From: Zymomonas sp.
GTDB taxonomy: Bacteria; Pseudomonadota; Alphaproteobacteria; Sphingomonadales; Sphingomonadaceae
Length of the DNA stretch: 24,004 bases
Assembly (NCBI GenBank): GCA_027489105.1
Contig: JAIYAJ010000579.1
Span: 1 to 24,004, forward strand
Direction of reading: 5' to 3'
Shown: positions 22,958 to 24,004 of the stretch, in pieces
Layout: each line of letters opens with the position of its first letter
Position numbering within the stretch: the first letter of the stretch is position 1
The notes under the pieces: generated by a model
What the model was told of the DNA's origin: nothing
The model's database searches: none
Seen by the model: only the letters and a program-made list of their open reading frames with translations
Made by a program: the position numbers and the translations under genes

Positions 22958-23049
22958 ACCGCAAGGCGGATAGTTCACCGGCTTTCGGCGCAGCCCAAAG
23001 ACGAGCGGTCCATAGTTCCATCTGCAAGTAAGATTGGAGTCCGCTCGAT

Positions 23050-24004
23050 ATGACAGGGGTTGATCGGTGTCAGGTAGCGATCGTCGGAGCCGGTCCCGTA
23101 GGGACGGTTCTCGCCACGCTTCTGGCCCAGGCGGGGTTTGACGTTGTCGTGCTGGAAGCGGGCGAGGATTGCGCCCAGGACCTGCGCGCGTCGACCTTCC
23201 ATCCGCCAACGCTGGAAATGCTCGACACGATCGGCATCACGCCGATGCTGCTCGAAAAGGGGCTGAAGGCGCCCGTCTATCATTGGCGGGACCGCACGAC
23301 CGGTGAGGTCATCGACTTCGATCTGTCTGAAATCTCGGACGTCACGCGCTATCCGTTCCGGATCCAGTGCGAACAATATCATCTGTCGCGTGCGCTTGCC
23401 GGCGGGCTGGAGAAATATTCGAACGCGCGGATGATGTTCAACAATCGCCTGCTCACCTTCGAGGAGGACGAGGATGGGATCGACCTGTGGACGGAGACGC
23501 CCTACGGGATCAACCAGCTCCGCACCGACTTCCTGATCGGGGCCGACGGCGCCAATTCGATCGTGCGCAAGTGGCTGGGCATCGAGTTCGACGGCTTCAC
23601 TTATCCCGAGCGCTTCCTGTGCCTGTCGACCGATCTGGAGCTTGCCGATCATCTGCCGAATCTGGCGCTGGTCAACTATGTGTCCGATCCGAAGGAATGG
23701 CTGGTCCTCCTGCGCGTGCCCTCGCTGTGGCGCGTCCTCGTTCCCACCGACGGCGCGCAGAGCGACGAGGATCTTCGCTCGGATGCAATGAAGAACGGCA
23801 TCTTCGATCGGCTCGTCGGCGATGGCGCTTCGGTCAGGACCGAGCATCGGACGCTGTACCGGGTCCATCAGCGGGTTGCCAAATCCTTCCGCGAGGGGCG
23901 CATCATGCTGGTGGGCGATGCCGCCCACCTCAACAATCCGCTCGGCGGCTTCGGCATGAATTCGGGCGTCCATGATGCCTTCAACCTGTTCGAGAAGATC
24001 GAGC
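23050..24004 (+). CDS. FAD-dependent monooxygenase (PheA/TfdB/MhpA-type aromatic hydroxylase), 3'-truncated by the window
   Basis: 318 residues are visible and the frame is still open at the last base. The FAD-binding GAGPVG (residues 13-18) lies in a classic Rossmann start (QVAIVGAGPVGTVLATLLAQAGFDVVVLEAGED). RASTFHPPTLEMLDTIG follows, as in flavin hydroxylases. The DG motif is LIGADGANSIVRKWLGI (about 162-178). The second FAD motif is GRIMLVGDAAHLNNPLGGFGMNSGVHDAFNL (about 283-313). GGAG lies 10 nt upstream of ATG 23050. Family members hydroxylate phenolic or heteroaromatic rings with NAD(P)H and O2. It is the second oxygenase of the locus and is divergent from the serine hydrolase gene. 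The substrate and the C-terminal dimerisation domain are not visible. Confidence 0.9.
   Translation, partial: MTGVDRCQVAIVGAGPVGTVLATLLAQAGFDVVVLEAGEDCAQDLRASTFHPPTLEMLDTIGITPMLLEKGLKAPVYHWRDRTTGEVIDFDLSEISDVTRYPFRIQCEQYHLSRALAGGLEKYSNARMMFNNRLLTFEEDEDGIDLWTETPYGINQLRTDFLIGADGANSIVRKWLGIEFDGFTYPERFLCLSTDLELADHLPNLALVNYVSDPKEWLVLLRVPSLWRVLVPTDGAQSDEDLRSDAMKNGIFDRLVGDGASVRTEHRTLYRVHQRVAKSFREGRIMLVGDAAHLNNPLGGFGMNSGVHDAFNLFEKIE

Noticed and set aside
22975..23973. Minus-strand open frame of 332 codons opposite the FAD monooxygenase
   Set aside because: The plus strand encodes clear FAD motifs (GAGPVG, ADGANS, GDAAH) from 23050 to the window end; the minus frame is a shadow.
1..24004. CRISPR arrays, insertion sequences, phage or toxin-antitoxin genes
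   Set aside because: No regularly spaced repeats, transposase or integrase motifs, or phage structural genes were seen; nearly all of the window is filled by metabolic and transport genes.

Overview
This is a GC-rich bacterial window that reads as an alphaproteobacterium of the Sphingomonadales (Sphingomonas/Sphingobium/Novosphingobium-like). The basis is a DUF1134/EipA envelope protein, a sphingomonad-style TonB-dependent receptor, a protein with tandem TonB C-terminal domains, and a dense catabolic locus rich in MFS transporters. The genus is inferred from these families, not proven.

Left edge (1-1490), housekeeping: the 3' part of a PgeF/YfiH-type laccase-domain gene, an intrinsic terminator, a convergent DUF1134 gene, and tRNA-Ser(GCU) with a well-formed promoter. 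Next comes a short segment of visibly lower GC (about 1491-2880). It holds a perfect 18-bp palindrome, a small secreted protein with two TonB_C domains, and a frameshifted, 5'-truncated gene remnant. This looks like an insertion scar next to the tRNA gene.

From 2878 to the right edge the window is one large catabolic locus in several transcription units. (a) Minus strand, 10098 to 2878: MFS transporter, TonB-dependent receptor, an N-carbamoylsarcosine-amidase-like cysteine hydrolase, two tandem PuuE-like deacetylase-fold hydrolases, and a zinc-free quinone-oxidoreductase-like dehydrogenase. The last four are joined by 1- or 4-nt start/stop overlaps. (b) Plus strand, 10237 to 14978: cytochrome b561, a VOC-fold protein, an aldehyde dehydrogenase and a GPH-family transporter. 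(c) Minus strand, 17207 to 14950: an alpha/beta hydrolase with a highly altered catalytic triad, and a second GPH transporter. (d) Plus strand, 17323 to 21614: an M24 (creatinase/prolidase-fold) hydrolase, two unequal LLM flavin monooxygenase-type proteins, and an exported alpha/beta hydrolase, all overlapping. (e) An exported class-C beta-lactamase-fold serine hydrolase, divergent from (f) a FAD-dependent aromatic-type monooxygenase that runs off the window.

Taken together the locus resembles an uptake-and-degradation system. The TonB receptor and up to three transporters would import an unknown substrate. Flavin monooxygenases would oxidise it. PuuE-like, isochorismatase-like and M24 enzymes would cleave C-N (cyclic amide, ureide or amide) bonds. 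Alpha/beta and serine hydrolases would cleave esters or amides, partly in the periplasm, and the dehydrogenases would process aldehydes and enones. The mix of an NtaA-type flavin monooxygenase, an isochorismatase-fold amidohydrolase and alpha/beta hydrolases recalls the Rut pyrimidine pathway, but with different additional enzymes. An undescribed pathway for an N-containing xenobiotic or natural product is the main hypothesis; the substrate cannot be read from the sequence. No transcription regulator and no flavin reductase are visible in the window.
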